Assembly: GCA_964406945.1 (NCBI GenBank)
Contig: CAYOTO010000041.1
Location: forward strand, 1-27,526
Reading direction: 5' to 3'
Length of the DNA stretch: 27,526 bases
DNA from: UBA2266 sp964406945
GTDB lineage: Bacteria; Planctomycetota; Phycisphaerae; Sedimentisphaerales; Anaerobacaceae
Of this stretch, positions 8,810 through 17,622 are shown one piece after another (the stretch's first letter is position 1; every line of letters begins with the position of its first letter). Both the position numbers and the translations under genes were made by a program. Under the pieces are notes generated by a model that was given only the letters and a program-made list of their open reading frames with translations, was not told the origin of the DNA and made no database searches.

Positions 8810-9235
8810 TATACTTTTGACTCTTTACTTGAGCCACTTGTTACCCTCAGCACATCTAAGACTCCCGCCCCGTCCGTTTAGGGCGTTTCGTACTTCGAAT
8901 TTTGCCATTCCCTTTGTCATCCTGAGCGCAGCGAAGAGCCTGCCCTGAGCCTGTCGAAGGGATCTCCCCTCCGCATGATAACAAACGAACCACGGATATA
9001 CACGGTTTTGCACGGAATACTGAAAGAAAGCGCTGTTCTAAATCCGTGTATCTCCGTGTTAATCCGTGGTTAAAACCAGAAAGTTTGTCATCCTGAGCGC
9101 AGCGAAGGATCTCCCCTCCGCATGAGAACAAATGAACCACGGATTACACGGATTTACACGGAATACTGAAAGAAAGCGATGTTCTAAATCCGTATCCCTC
9201 CATGTTGATCCGTGGTTAACAACAGCAAGCTTTTG
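8810..9235. repeat. composite interspersed repeat cluster B
   Basis: The cluster holds the same modules as cluster A in the same orientation. The module of about 69 bp is at 8810-8879. GTCATCCTGAGCGCAGCGAA occurs at 8916 (extended form) and 9087. Two copies of the ACCACGGAT...ATCCGTGGTTAA module lie at about 8987-9073 and 9135-9220. It is followed by TTTTGCATTTTTCGCTTAAC, similar to sequence near 15905. It is non-coding. Confidence 0.85.
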
Positions 9236-9297
9236 CATTTTTCGCTTAACACTTTGCACGTAACCAAATACAAATCCCCCGAAACAACCATTCCCCC

Positions 9298-9810
9298 TCA
9301 CCAGAAAACCGCCACCGCAACCACAATCCAGATAACAACCCCCACCGCCACCTTTCCGAGTATCCCCAGCAACTGCCCCATCCCGGCCCCGACACCACGC
9401 CGGATCGAATGTTCCATCTCCTGGCCCGCCATAATCTCGGCCGCCCAGACAACAAGACCGGCCCCCGCCGAAGCCCCCAGAATCGTACCCAGCACCGGAA
9501 CGGGAATCAGCACCGTCCCCAGAATCGCCCCGAAAATCGCACCCACAATCGCGCCCAGCGAAATCAGCCGGCTCGATCCGGCCTTCCTCGCCCCGCCAAC
9601 TCCCGCAATAAACTCGATCAGCTCCCCCGCCACCGCCAGCACCGTAATCGCAACCAGCGTCACCACCGAAAACACCCCCTGCTCCCGCTGCCACCACGCA
9701 AACGCACACGTCGTAAGCACCATCAGCCAGTTCCCCGGCAGCCCGAAAATTACCAGCCCCAGCCAAACCGCGTTGATCGCCACCAGCAATATGGAAAATA
9801 CAAAAAGCAT
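9298..9810 (-). CDS. DUF456 family membrane protein
   Basis: This 170-aa, almost wholly hydrophobic protein has four to five predicted membrane segments and matches the DUF456 pattern. The N-terminal helix ends in LGLVIFGLPGNWLMVL. The central glycine-rich part holds GELIEFIAGVGGARKAGSS. It continues into a Gly/Ala-rich zipper region (GAIVGAIFGAILGTVLIPVPVLGTILGA), and the last helix is near the C-terminus. Length and layout agree with the family. Its function is unknown; the glycine-zipper-like segment only suggests tight helix packing in the inner membrane. The start has a weak AGGAT ribosome binding site about 6 nt upstream. The gene is divergent from the arabinan operon and is probably independently transcribed. 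Confidence 0.85.
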   Translation of the reverse strand: MLFVFSILLVAINAVWLGLVIFGLPGNWLMVLTTCAFAWWQREQGVFSVVTLVAITVLAVAGELIEFIAGVGGARKAGSSRLISLGAIVGAIFGAILGTVLIPVPVLGTILGASAGAGLVVWAAEIMAGQEMEHSIRRGVGAGMGQLLGILGKVAVGVVIWIVVAVAVFW

Positions 9811-10079
9811 CGCAAAATCCTAACCAATCCCCCGCCCCCTCACAAGCCGCAATTCCACGCCAACCGCAAGCACCCGCCAACATTTATCGACAAACCCGCG
9901 CCCCGTCCTGAACCACAGCTCCCGCCCCTCACACACGCCCGGCGATCCCCGCCCAGTCCGATGCCCAAAAAAAATCGCTGAAATTGCCGCCCACTTCTGT
10001 TATTACATACTCAGAAACTGTGAGGCGTGCACCGGATGCCGCCCACAAATTCCAAATACACAATAAAAAAGGCGTTACC
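9811..10079. other. divergent intergenic region before the arabinan operon
   Basis: This stretch separates the leftward DUF456 gene from the rightward operon and should hold promoters for both. I find no strong consensus promoter. A frame open from 9984 upstream of the PQQ gene start is not favoured, because the signal peptide begins only at 10080. Confidence 0.4.
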
Positions 10080-13000
10080 ATGCAAATGCTCATTCGCATC
10101 CTCAATACCACCCTCTACAGCACGTTGGCCCTGCTCCTGCTCTGTACAACCATCTCCGCAGCCGAATCCCACGACTTCTTTACCAAAGCAACCGACACCC
10201 ACGCCGGCCTGATTGTCCACGTCGGCTGCTCGGACGGAGCCCTCGTAGCCGCCCTCGGCACTAACAAACGCTGCACCGTACAGGGCCTCCAGCCCGACCA
10301 ACAACGCCTCGAACGGGCCCGTCGCACCATTAGAGCGACCGGCGATTACGGGCGACTCTCCATCAAACACTGGCGTCCCCCCGCCCTGCCGTACGCCGAC
10401 AATCTCGTCAACCTGCTCATAATCGACGACCCGAAAATCTCTGTCGGCGCGGACGAAATCAAACGCGTCCTTGCCCCGCGCTCAAAAGCCGTCATCAACA
10501 AACAGTGCAAAATCTCCGGCCTGGACCTTCGCCCCCTGTCCGACAAATACTCGGACTACACCAAACCCGTCCCGGAAGAAGTTGACGACTGGTCGCACTT
10601 CCTGCACGGCCCCGACAACAACGCCGTATCGCACGACACGATAGTCGGACCCCCGCGGCAAATGCAGTGGGTTTGCGGCCCGGCCTACGCCCGCAGTCAT
10701 GAAATCAATTCCAGCATGGCCGCCATGATATCCGCCGCCGGACGCATCTTTTACATCTGGGACGAAGGCCCGCTCGGCCAGCCCGACAAACGCTTCCCAA
10801 ACCAATGGTCGCTGATTGCACGCGATGCATTCAACGGCATACTGCTTTGGAAAATACCCATGCCCGATTGGGGATGGCGACAGTGGCACTCCGAATCGCG
10901 ATGGGACGACGTCAGACAGCGTGCGTCAATGCTGCGGCAACTGCCCCGAACCACACCCCGCCGCATCGTCGCCGCCGGCGACAACCTGTACGTAACCCTC
11001 GGATACGAAGCCCCGGTCAGCGTCCTCGACGCTGCCACCGGCGCCCTCGAATACACAATAGAAGGAACCCACGGAACCGACGAAATCCTTCTCGATTCCG
11101 AAACCCTGATTCTGTGCGTCAGGGACACCGACCGCCCGAACAAAAAACCCGGACGCGATTTCAGACTCAGCCACAACAGCGGCAGAATCTGTGCCGTCGA
11201 CCCCGCCAAAAAGAAAATCCTCTGGAAAAGCGAACCGGATTCGATTTCCCCGGCAACCCTGGCCGTCTGCAACGACCACATTTACTACGCAGACTCGGGC
11301 CGAGTCGTATGTCTGGACCGCTCCAACGGCAAACAATTATGGCAGAGCAAATCCGTCGAGGGCTCCGGTCGAAACGGAAATCTTGTCGCTCACGACAAAG
11401 TCGTACTCTACGCCTACGGTCCCGTATCCCGCGAGCCGGAAAAACGCGGCTACCAGCTCGTCCGCTACCACCAGGCCCACGCATTCTCGGCCGAAACAGG
11501 CCAAAAACTCTGGTCCAGCCCCCCGTACAGAGGCCCCAGCGGCCACGCCCGGGATATCTTCATTATCGACAACCTCGCCTGGTTCGGAGTCGACAACGAA
11601 GAAAACCTCCCCGACCACTGGCAGGACACCACCACCCGCCGTCTCGGTTACGATCTCCTTACCGGCCGCGTAAAACGCAGAATCTCCGTCCCCAAACTGA
11701 CAAGCCCCGGCCATCATTACCGCTGCTACCGCTCTAAGGCAACCGAACGTTTCCTGCTTCTACCCAAACGCGGCGTCGAATTCCTCGACCTACGCCGGGA
11801 CAACCACATGCGACACGACTGGCTCCGCGCCCCCTGCATCTACGGCGTAATGCCCGCCAACGGCATACTCTACATGGCCCCGCATCAGTGCGTCTGCTAC
11901 CAGGGTGTGCTCATGTCCAACTTCAACGCCCTCACGACAATAACCCCCGAACAAAACACTCCCCCAAACATCCCCGACGCCGACCGCCTCGTTAAGGGCC
12001 CCCAATACGGCAGCATCGAAGACTTACCGCCCGCCCCCGCCGAAGCCGCGGACTGGCCCATGTACCGCCGCGACCCCCGCCGCAGCGGCTGCGCCGGGAC
12101 CACCGTCCCCGCCCAACTGCGCAAACGCTGGAAGACAAACCTGGAGGGCGCCCTTACGCCCCCCGTCCTCGCCGGCCGCACCTTGCTCGTCGCAGCAAAA
12201 GACGCCCACACCGTCCACGCAATAAACGCCAAAACCGGCGACAAACTCTGGCACTACACCGCCGCCGCAAGAATCGACTCGCCGCCAACTGTCTACGGCC
12301 CGCTCGTACTATTCGGCTCCTCCGACGGATGGGCCTACTGCCTGCGACTCTCCGACGGCGCCGAAATCTGGAAATTCCTCGCCGCACCCCACGAGCGACA
12401 GGTCGGCGCATTCGGACAGACCGAGTCCGCCTGGCCCGTACACGGCTCCCTCCTTGTCCAGACCGACCACACCCTGAAACCGCCCCGCCCCCTGGTCTAC
12501 CTCACCGCCGGCAGATCAACCTATCTCGACGGCGGCATTTATCTCTGGGCCCTCGATCCGCTCACCGGCCGCCTTCACCACAAAACATCCCTCGACGGCC
12601 CACGCCCCGACCCGTACAAGGACACCGGCGGCCCCGGATACATGGACGGCGCGAAAACGGATATCCTCGTCAGCGACGGTGCAGACCTCTTCCTGCACCA
12701 GGAGCGCTTCCGCAGCGACCTCAAGCGTTTCCCCGCCCCCATGCAGCAGCTCGAAAGAGAGTACGGCGGTTACCGCGAATATCCCTCCTACCCCGAGCGA
12801 AACTCAACCGGAATGCGCCTCATCTCCAGCAGAGGATTCCTCGACGACTCCTACAACGAAGGCACCTACTGGGCCTTCACCCGCCGCTGGCCGGGCTGGG
12901 ACCGTCACATGAACCGCATCGCTGCCTACGGCCAGATCATGACCTTCAACGACAGCACCGTCTTCGGCGTCAATATATTCTACGAACGAATACGCGTGCG

Positions 13001-13376
13001 TCGCGGATTCTTCCCCGGCACCAAAGGCTACCGCCTCTTCGCAAAAGATTACGATCCCGCACAAGACGAAGCCGCCTTCAGAAAAACCAAAGACAAATGG
13101 TCCGTACACATCCCCGTTCGCGTCCGCGCCATGGCCCTCACTGACGACAAATTGTTCGTCGCCGGCCCTCCGGACGTTATCCCCGAGAATGATCCCACCG
13201 CCGCATTCGAAGGCCGCATGGGCGCAGATCTATGGGCGATCTCCGCAAAAACCGGCAAAAAAATCTCGGAAATAGCGCACCTGCAGCACCCGCCCGTATT
13301 CGACGGCCTCATCGCCGCCCGAAAAAGCCTCTATATCACCACCACCGACGGATCCATCCACTGCTACACTGAGTAA
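10080..13376 (+). CDS. exported PQQ-type beta-propeller protein with N-terminal methyltransferase-like domain
   Basis: This 1098-aa protein starts with a signal peptide (about residues 1-28, ending ISAAES). Residues ~40-150 resemble a class I SAM-methyltransferase fold, with the motif I-like string VHVGCSDGALVAALG near 46-60, but the rest is weakly conserved. Two propeller-like regions follow. They carry repeats of the PQQ/BamB type: AVDPAKKKILWKSE, CLDRSNGKQLWQS, FSAETGQKLWSS, and after a break at DWPMYRRDPRRSG, INAKTGDKLWHY and RLSDGAEIWKF. This architecture recurs in planctomycetes. The substrate and true cofactor use are unknown, and a quinoprotein dehydrogenase is possible but unproven. 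The start at 10080 is chosen because the signal peptide begins there; frame extension upstream to 9984 adds 32 polar residues. It heads a rightward operon, with the next gene 19 nt downstream. Confidence 0.8.
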   Translation: MQMLIRILNTTLYSTLALLLLCTTISAAESHDFFTKATDTHAGLIVHVGCSDGALVAALGTNKRCTVQGLQPDQQRLERARRTIRATGDYGRLSIKHWRPPALPYADNLVNLLIIDDPKISVGADEIKRVLAPRSKAVINKQCKISGLDLRPLSDKYSDYTKPVPEEVDDWSHFLHGPDNNAVSHDTIVGPPRQMQWVCGPAYARSHEINSSMAAMISAAGRIFYIWDEGPLGQPDKRFPNQWSLIARDAFNGILLWKIPMPDWGWRQWHSESRWDDVRQRASMLRQLPRTTPRRIVAAGDNLYVTLGYEAPVSVLDAATGALEYTIEGTHGTDEILLDSETLILCVRDTDRPNKKPGRDFRLSHNSGRICAVDPAKKKILWKSEPDSISPATLAVCNDHIYYADSGRVVCLDRSNGKQLWQSKSVEGSGRNGNLVAHDKVVLYAYGPVSREPEKRGYQLVRYHQAHAFSAETGQKLWSSPPYRGPSGHARDIFIIDNLAWFGVDNEENLPDHWQDTTTRRLGYDLLTGRVKRRISVPKLTSPGHHYRCYRSKATERFLLLPKRGVEFLDLRRDNHMRHDWLRAPCIYGVMPANGILYMAPHQCVCYQGVLMSNFNALTTITPEQNTPPNIPDADRLVKGPQYGSIEDLPPAPAEAADWPMYRRDPRRSGCAGTTVPAQLRKRWKTNLEGALTPPVLAGRTLLVAAKDAHTVHAINAKTGDKLWHYTAAARIDSPPTVYGPLVLFGSSDGWAYCLRLSDGAEIWKFLAAPHERQVGAFGQTESAWPVHGSLLVQTDHTLKPPRPLVYLTAGRSTYLDGGIYLWALDPLTGRLHHKTSLDGPRPDPYKDTGGPGYMDGAKTDILVSDGADLFLHQERFRSDLKRFPAPMQQLEREYGGYREYPSYPERNSTGMRLISSRGFLDDSYNEGTYWAFTRRWPGWDRHMNRIAAYGQIMTFNDSTVFGVNIFYERIRVRRGFFPGTKGYRLFAKDYDPAQDEAAFRKTKDKWSVHIPVRVRAMALTDDKLFVAGPPDVIPENDPTAAFEGRMGADLWAISAKTGKKISEIAHLQHPPVFDGLIAARKSLYITTTDGSIHCYTE

Positions 13377-13395
13377 CTCTTATATATGCTACCAC

Positions 13396-14409
13396 ATGAG
13401 TATTCTCACAAAAACATGCCGGTCGCTCTTAACCGCGATAATCCTCACGGCCGCCCCCTGCCTCGGCCAAACACCCGCCGAGCAACCGCAGCTTCTCGAA
13501 CTCTCCGGCGACCTGCGGACCCATGACCCCGCCATGATCCGCCAGGACCAGACATTCTACATATTCTCCACCGGCGGCCGCCCCGGCAGAGGCCTCATCT
13601 ACATTCGCCGCTCCAATGACCTCTACACATGGACCCGCTGCGGAACCGTCTTCAAAAAAATGCCCGAATGGGTCGCAAACCACGTCCCAAAAGCCCGGTC
13701 CGCCTGGGCCCCCGATATCTCGTATTTCAACGACCGCTACCACCTTTACTACTCTGTCTCGACCTTCGGCTCCAACAACTCCGCCATCGGTTTGGTCACC
13801 AACCGCACGCTCGACCCCGACAGCCCCGACTACGAATGGATCGACCGCGGCCTGGTCCTCAAATCCGTCTCCGGCCGCGACAACTTCAACGCAATAGACG
13901 CCAACATAGCAATCGACGGCGACGCCGTCTGGCTGTCGTGGGGCAGTTTCTGGGACGGCATAAAAGCCAAACGAATCGACCCCGCCACCGGCAAACTCTC
14001 CCCGGTCCACAAGACAGTTCATTCTCTGGCCCGCCGACCCCGCTCCGGCGGCGCGCTCGAAGCCCCCTTCATCGTCAAACGCGGCCGGTACTGGTACCTG
14101 TTCGTCTCTTTCGACCTGTGCTGCCGCGGAGCCGACAGCACCTACAAGATCATGGTCGGCCGATCCACCCGAATAACCGGACCCTACAAAGACCGCAGCG
14201 ACCGCCCCATGACCGACGGCGGCGGATCGCTGGTCCTCGAGGCCACCACGCCCAACTGGCGCGGCCCGGGCCATTGCGACGTCCTGCGGGACATCAGCGG
14301 AGATTATCTGGTCTTCCACGCCTACCACGGCCGAACCGGACGTCCCGAACTCAAGATTTCCACCATAGCCTGGCAAAACGGCTGGCCCCGTGTCGCCAAA
14401 CTGCGCTAA
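13396..14409 (+). CDS. GH43 family glycosidase, endo-arabinanase-like
   Basis: This 337-aa exported enzyme probably cleaves alpha-1,5-arabinan internally. A signal peptide spans about residues 1-24 (ending CLGQ). The five-bladed GH43 propeller shows the expected catalytic triad. Asp44 in THDPAMI is the general base, Asp168 in FNAIDANIAIDG tunes the pKa, and Glu222 in GGALEAPFIV is the general acid. Family-typical phrases include RSAWAPDISYFNDRYHLYYS, SAIGLVTN and WLSWGSFWDGI, which resemble bacterial arabinan endo-1,5-alpha-L-arabinosidases. The specificity call is inference from these similarities. Length fits a single catalytic domain without a carbohydrate-binding module. The gene sits 19 nt after the PQQ gene and 24 nt before a second GH43 gene, so co-transcription is very likely. 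No obvious ribosome binding site is seen before this start. Confidence 0.88.
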   Translation: MSILTKTCRSLLTAIILTAAPCLGQTPAEQPQLLELSGDLRTHDPAMIRQDQTFYIFSTGGRPGRGLIYIRRSNDLYTWTRCGTVFKKMPEWVANHVPKARSAWAPDISYFNDRYHLYYSVSTFGSNNSAIGLVTNRTLDPDSPDYEWIDRGLVLKSVSGRDNFNAIDANIAIDGDAVWLSWGSFWDGIKAKRIDPATGKLSPVHKTVHSLARRPRSGGALEAPFIVKRGRYWYLFVSFDLCCRGADSTYKIMVGRSTRITGPYKDRSDRPMTDGGGSLVLEATTPNWRGPGHCDVLRDISGDYLVFHAYHGRTGRPELKISTIAWQNGWPRVAKLR

Positions 14410-14433
14410 TTGCAACCGTAAAAGGAGCTTTTT

Positions 14434-15492
14434 ATGTCCTCACTTCACAAAAATATAATTCCCGCCGTCCTGTGTGCATGCCTCATTCATGCGGCCCGCA
14501 ATACCGCCCTTGCCGCCCCTGCCCAAAACGCCGCCGAACCCAACAAGTCCGTCACGAACCCGCTGATCCGCCACCGCGCCGATCCCTGGTGCATGCGACA
14601 CAACAATAGATACTACTTCACCGCCACCGTCCCCCAATACGACCGCATTGAACTGCGATCCGCCAAAACAATCGCCGGCCTCGCCGAAACCGAACCGAAG
14701 GTAATCTGGCGCAAACATGACTCCGGCCCCATGAGCTACCACATCTGGGCCCCCGAGATCCACCGCATCGAAGGCAAATGGTACGTGTACTTCGCAGCCG
14801 GCCGTGCCGACGACATCTGGGCCATCCGCATGTACGTACTCGAATGCCCCGACTCAGACCCCATGACCGGCCGATGGATCGAAAAAGGCCAACTCGAAAC
14901 CAACTGGCAGTCATTCTCCCTGGACGCCACCACCTTCGAGCACAAAAACCGCCGCTACCTCGTCTGGGCCCAGAACGACCCCGCCGTCCGCGGCAACACC
15001 AATCTCTACATCGCCCAAATGGATAACCCCTGGTCAATACAAGGCAAACAAGTCATGATCACCAAACCTCAGTACGCCTGGGAGCGAGTGGGCTTCTGGG
15101 TAAACGAAGGTCCCGCCGTAATAATTCGAAACAACCGAGTTTTCATCAGCTACTCGGCCAGCGCAACCGACCACAACTACTGCATGGGCCTGCTCACCGC
15201 CGACCAATCCGCGGAACTGCTCGATGCCCACTCGTGGCAAAAAGCCCCCGAGCCCGTCTTCCAAACCAGCACAAAGAACAGCCAGTACGGCCCGGGCCAC
15301 AACAGCTTCACTACAACGCCCGATGGCCGGACAGACCTGATCTTCTACCACGCCCGCAACTATAAAAAAATCGAAGGCGACCCCCTCCGCAACCCCGACC
15401 GACACACCCGCGTACAGAAACTCCACTGGAAACCCGACGGCTCCCCCGACTTCCGCCAACCCGTCCCCGACGGCCCCGCCAACATCAACTAA
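14434..15492 (+). CDS. GH43 family glycosidase, exo-alpha-L-arabinofuranosidase-like
   Basis: This 352-aa exported GH43 enzyme differs clearly from its neighbour. The signal peptide covers about residues 1-28 (ending ALAAPA). Catalytic residues can be assigned as Asp50 in HRADPWCM, Asp164 in FSLDATTFE and Glu225 in VNEGPAVI. The phrases YYFTATVPQYDRIELR, HIWAPEIHRIEGKWYVYFAA and CMGLLTAD resemble exo-acting alpha-1,5-L-arabinofuranosidases (subfamily 26-like). The subfamily is from memory and should be treated as probable. The start is fixed by a strong AAAGGAG at 14421-14427, 6 nt before the ATG. As the last gene of the operon it would trim oligosaccharides made by the upstream endo-enzyme. 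It converges with the GH51 gene, with repeat cluster C between their 3' ends. Confidence 0.88.
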   Translation: MSSLHKNIIPAVLCACLIHAARNTALAAPAQNAAEPNKSVTNPLIRHRADPWCMRHNNRYYFTATVPQYDRIELRSAKTIAGLAETEPKVIWRKHDSGPMSYHIWAPEIHRIEGKWYVYFAAGRADDIWAIRMYVLECPDSDPMTGRWIEKGQLETNWQSFSLDATTFEHKNRRYLVWAQNDPAVRGNTNLYIAQMDNPWSIQGKQVMITKPQYAWERVGFWVNEGPAVIIRNNRVFISYSASATDHNYCMGLLTADQSAELLDAHSWQKAPEPVFQTSTKNSQYGPGHNSFTTTPDGRTDLIFYHARNYKKIEGDPLRNPDRHTRVQKLHWKPDGSPDFRQPVPDGPANIN

Positions 15493-15542
15493 CCCCCCCC
15501 ACACACGCGCAATAAACAATGCACACAACCCAACACCCGCAT

Positions 15543-15920
15543 GTCATCCTGACCAAGGCGAAGGAGCTGGTCAACGAACAAGACATCACCAAACAATCGC
15601 CAGACACCCCAACCCGGCCAATTCGAATGATTTGTCATCCCGAGCGCAGCGAAGCATCTGGGCGACGAATGAGAACAAACGAACCACGGATTTACACGGA
15701 TTTGCACGGAACGCTGAAAGCAATCGCGGTTTCAAATCCGTGGCACTCCGTGTCAATCCGTGGTTAACACCAGAAAGCTTGTCATCCTGAGCTTCTTATT
15801 TGTCATCCTGAGCGCAGCGAAGGATCTCCCCTCCGCATTAAACGTCGCCACAGCAATCCCCCCCTGAGCCGGCAAAGCATCGGCTTTTGATTTTCAAACT
15901 ATGGCTTTGCGTTTTTCACT
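15543..15920. repeat. composite interspersed repeat cluster C
   Basis: This cluster fills the gap between the convergent GH43 and GH51 genes. Copies of the GTCATCCTGAGCGCAGCGAA module, or variants, occur at 15543 (diverged), 15634, 15781 (head only, then restarting) and 15802. The ACCACGGAT...ATCCGTGGTTAAC module lies at about 15680-15767. A tail including TTTGCGTTTTTCACTTAACA (from about 15906) echoes sequences near 9233 and 17940. I see no terminator with a clean T run and no gene. Confidence 0.85.
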
Positions 15921-15954
15921 TAACACTTTGCACTTCTCCCCCTGAACCGTCCTC

Positions 15955-17499
15955 CTACCGAATCGAAAAAACCACCACCGACTTCGCCGGCACCGTCGCA
16001 ATCACCCGCCCGTCCGCAATCCGCACGCCTTTCAGAGCCGCCGGCTTCACCGCATCCGGCTCCTCGAACGTATTGAACGCATTCATCTTCTCCGCCGTCA
16101 GCACTCTGGCCGAGACACTCTTCGGTTGGACTCCGTCGATATCGCAGCTCAATTGCGTCGCCTTGTCCGGATCCAGATTGCACAGACTCAAATGTATCCT
16201 GCCCGAATCGTCCCTCGAAGCCGACCCCACAACCGCCGGGACCTCCTCTGACTCGAATTCGTATTCGGGCCCGTCGATTTCGACCGGCAGATAAGTCCCG
16301 CCCTGATGAACCTTGTACATCTCGAACACGTGGTACGTCGGAGTCACTATCATCCTGTCGTTCTCCGTCAGGATCATAGCCTGCAGAACGTTGTTCGTCT
16401 GTGCGATATTGGCCATCCGAACCCGCTTGCAATGCGTGTTAAACGCGTCGAGGAATATCGCCGCCGAAACAGCGTCACGCAATGTATTCTGCTGATACAG
16501 AAACGCCGGATTCGTACCAGGCTCGACGTCCCACCACGTCCCCCACTCGTCCACGAACAGCCCTATACGACCCCGCCGGTCGAACCGGTCCAGAATCTCG
16601 ATATTCTTCTCCAGCAGATCGTAAACGCCGTACGTATTCTTCATCAGCGCAAACCATTCCTTCTCGCCGAATTCCGTCGCACTGCCCTTGCGCGTCCAGT
16701 TGCCCGTCCCGCGAACGTAATAATGCAGGCTGACCGCATCCATATACCGCCCGGCATTCTCGACCACGACCTCCATCCAACGATAGTCCACACCGCCCGG
16801 CCCGCATGCCACCTTAACAATGCGGTTGCCCGGGTAGCTCCGCACGTAAGTCTGAAAACGCCTGTAAAGATCACAATAGTACTCCGCGGTCATATTGCCC
16901 CCGCAGCCCCAGTTCTCGTTGCCCACTCCGAAATACTTCACGCGCCAGGGCTTCTGTCGCCCGTTCGCTCTGCGCAGATTCGCCATCTCACTGTCACCGT
17001 CGAACGTCATGTACTCCACCCAGTCCTGCATCTCCTCGACCGTCCCCGACCCCACATTGCCGGCAATATACGCCTCACAGCCGAGCTGCTCGCACAGGTC
17101 TAGAAACTCGTGCGTCCCGAACGCATTCGTCTCGGTAATCATTCCCCAGTGAGTATTCACCATCCGGGCCCGGTCCTTGCGATCACCGATCCCTTCCTTC
17201 CAGTGGTACTCATCCGCAAAGCACCCTCCCGGCCAGCGAAGAACCGGAATATCCAGCTTCTTCAGCGCCGCCACCACATCTTTGCGAATGCCCCGCACGT
17301 TCGGAATCGGCGAATCCTCCCCCACCCAGAAACCCTCGTATATACACCGCCCCAGATGCTCGGCGAAATGGCCGTAAATCTCCGGCCTGATAGTCGCCCC
17401 GCCCCGCTCGGCGTCAATCTTAACTTCCGTCGTCCCAAACGACTGACCGGCTGTAATAACCGCGATACCCAGAATCAGACATGCCTTCTTAATACGCAT
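15955..17499 (-). CDS. GH51 alpha-L-arabinofuranosidase
   Basis: This 514-aa exported retaining enzyme should release terminal alpha-L-arabinofuranose from arabinan or arabinoxylan oligosaccharides. The signal peptide is about residues 1-22 (MRIKKACLILGIAVITAGQS). The GH51 hallmark phrases are EIYGHFAEHLGRCIYEG, LRWPGGCFADEYHW and KYFGVGNENWGCGGNM, in which Glu195 is the acid/base. Glu318 in LFVDEWGTWWDV is the nucleophile. Length and domain order, a TIM barrel then a beta-sandwich, are normal. The frame is open to a TTG 15 nt upstream, but GGAG at 17509-17512 lies inside that extension at ideal spacing from the ATG at 17499, so the ATG is the start. It is convergent with the arabinan operon and has its own promoter candidate at 17554-17582. 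Confidence 0.95.
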   Translation of the reverse strand: MRIKKACLILGIAVITAGQSFGTTEVKIDAERGGATIRPEIYGHFAEHLGRCIYEGFWVGEDSPIPNVRGIRKDVVAALKKLDIPVLRWPGGCFADEYHWKEGIGDRKDRARMVNTHWGMITETNAFGTHEFLDLCEQLGCEAYIAGNVGSGTVEEMQDWVEYMTFDGDSEMANLRRANGRQKPWRVKYFGVGNENWGCGGNMTAEYYCDLYRRFQTYVRSYPGNRIVKVACGPGGVDYRWMEVVVENAGRYMDAVSLHYYVRGTGNWTRKGSATEFGEKEWFALMKNTYGVYDLLEKNIEILDRFDRRGRIGLFVDEWGTWWDVEPGTNPAFLYQQNTLRDAVSAAIFLDAFNTHCKRVRMANIAQTNNVLQAMILTENDRMIVTPTYHVFEMYKVHQGGTYLPVEIDGPEYEFESEEVPAVVGSASRDDSGRIHLSLCNLDPDKATQLSCDIDGVQPKSVSARVLTAEKMNAFNTFEEPDAVKPAALKGVRIADGRVIATVPAKSVVVFSIR

Positions 17500-17508
17500 C
17501 ACATTCGA

Positions 17509-17512
17509 CTCC
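17509..17512 (-). promoter_or_regulatory. ribosome binding site deciding the GH51 start
   Basis: GGAG on the minus strand sits 9 nt before the ATG at 17499. It overlaps the alternative in-frame TTG (17512-17514), so that TTG cannot be the start served by this site. Confidence 0.7.
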
Positions 17513-17553
17513 AAACAAACACCTGAGAAATCTCAATACACCTTCGACCCGAA

Positions 17554-17582
17554 AATATATCCTCCAACCCCTCTTTCTGCAA
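17554..17582 (-). promoter_or_regulatory. sigma70-like promoter for the GH51 gene
   Basis: On the minus strand TTGCAG (complement of 17577-17582), a 17-nt spacer and TATATT (complement of 17554-17559) lie about 55 nt upstream of the start codon. The spacer and downstream flank (17547-17571) share 24 of 25 positions with the DUF6786 promoter region, apart from a 2-nt length difference. Confidence 0.55.
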
Positions 17583-17622
17583 GCGCAAACCCCGAACCCC
17601 GCGCCCGCCGTTTCTAATTCCC

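Noticed and set aside
13429..14415. 328-codon antisense frame over the first GH43 gene
   Set aside because: It is an exact shadow of a convincing GH43 gene, with Gly/Ala/Val-rich composition and no motif.
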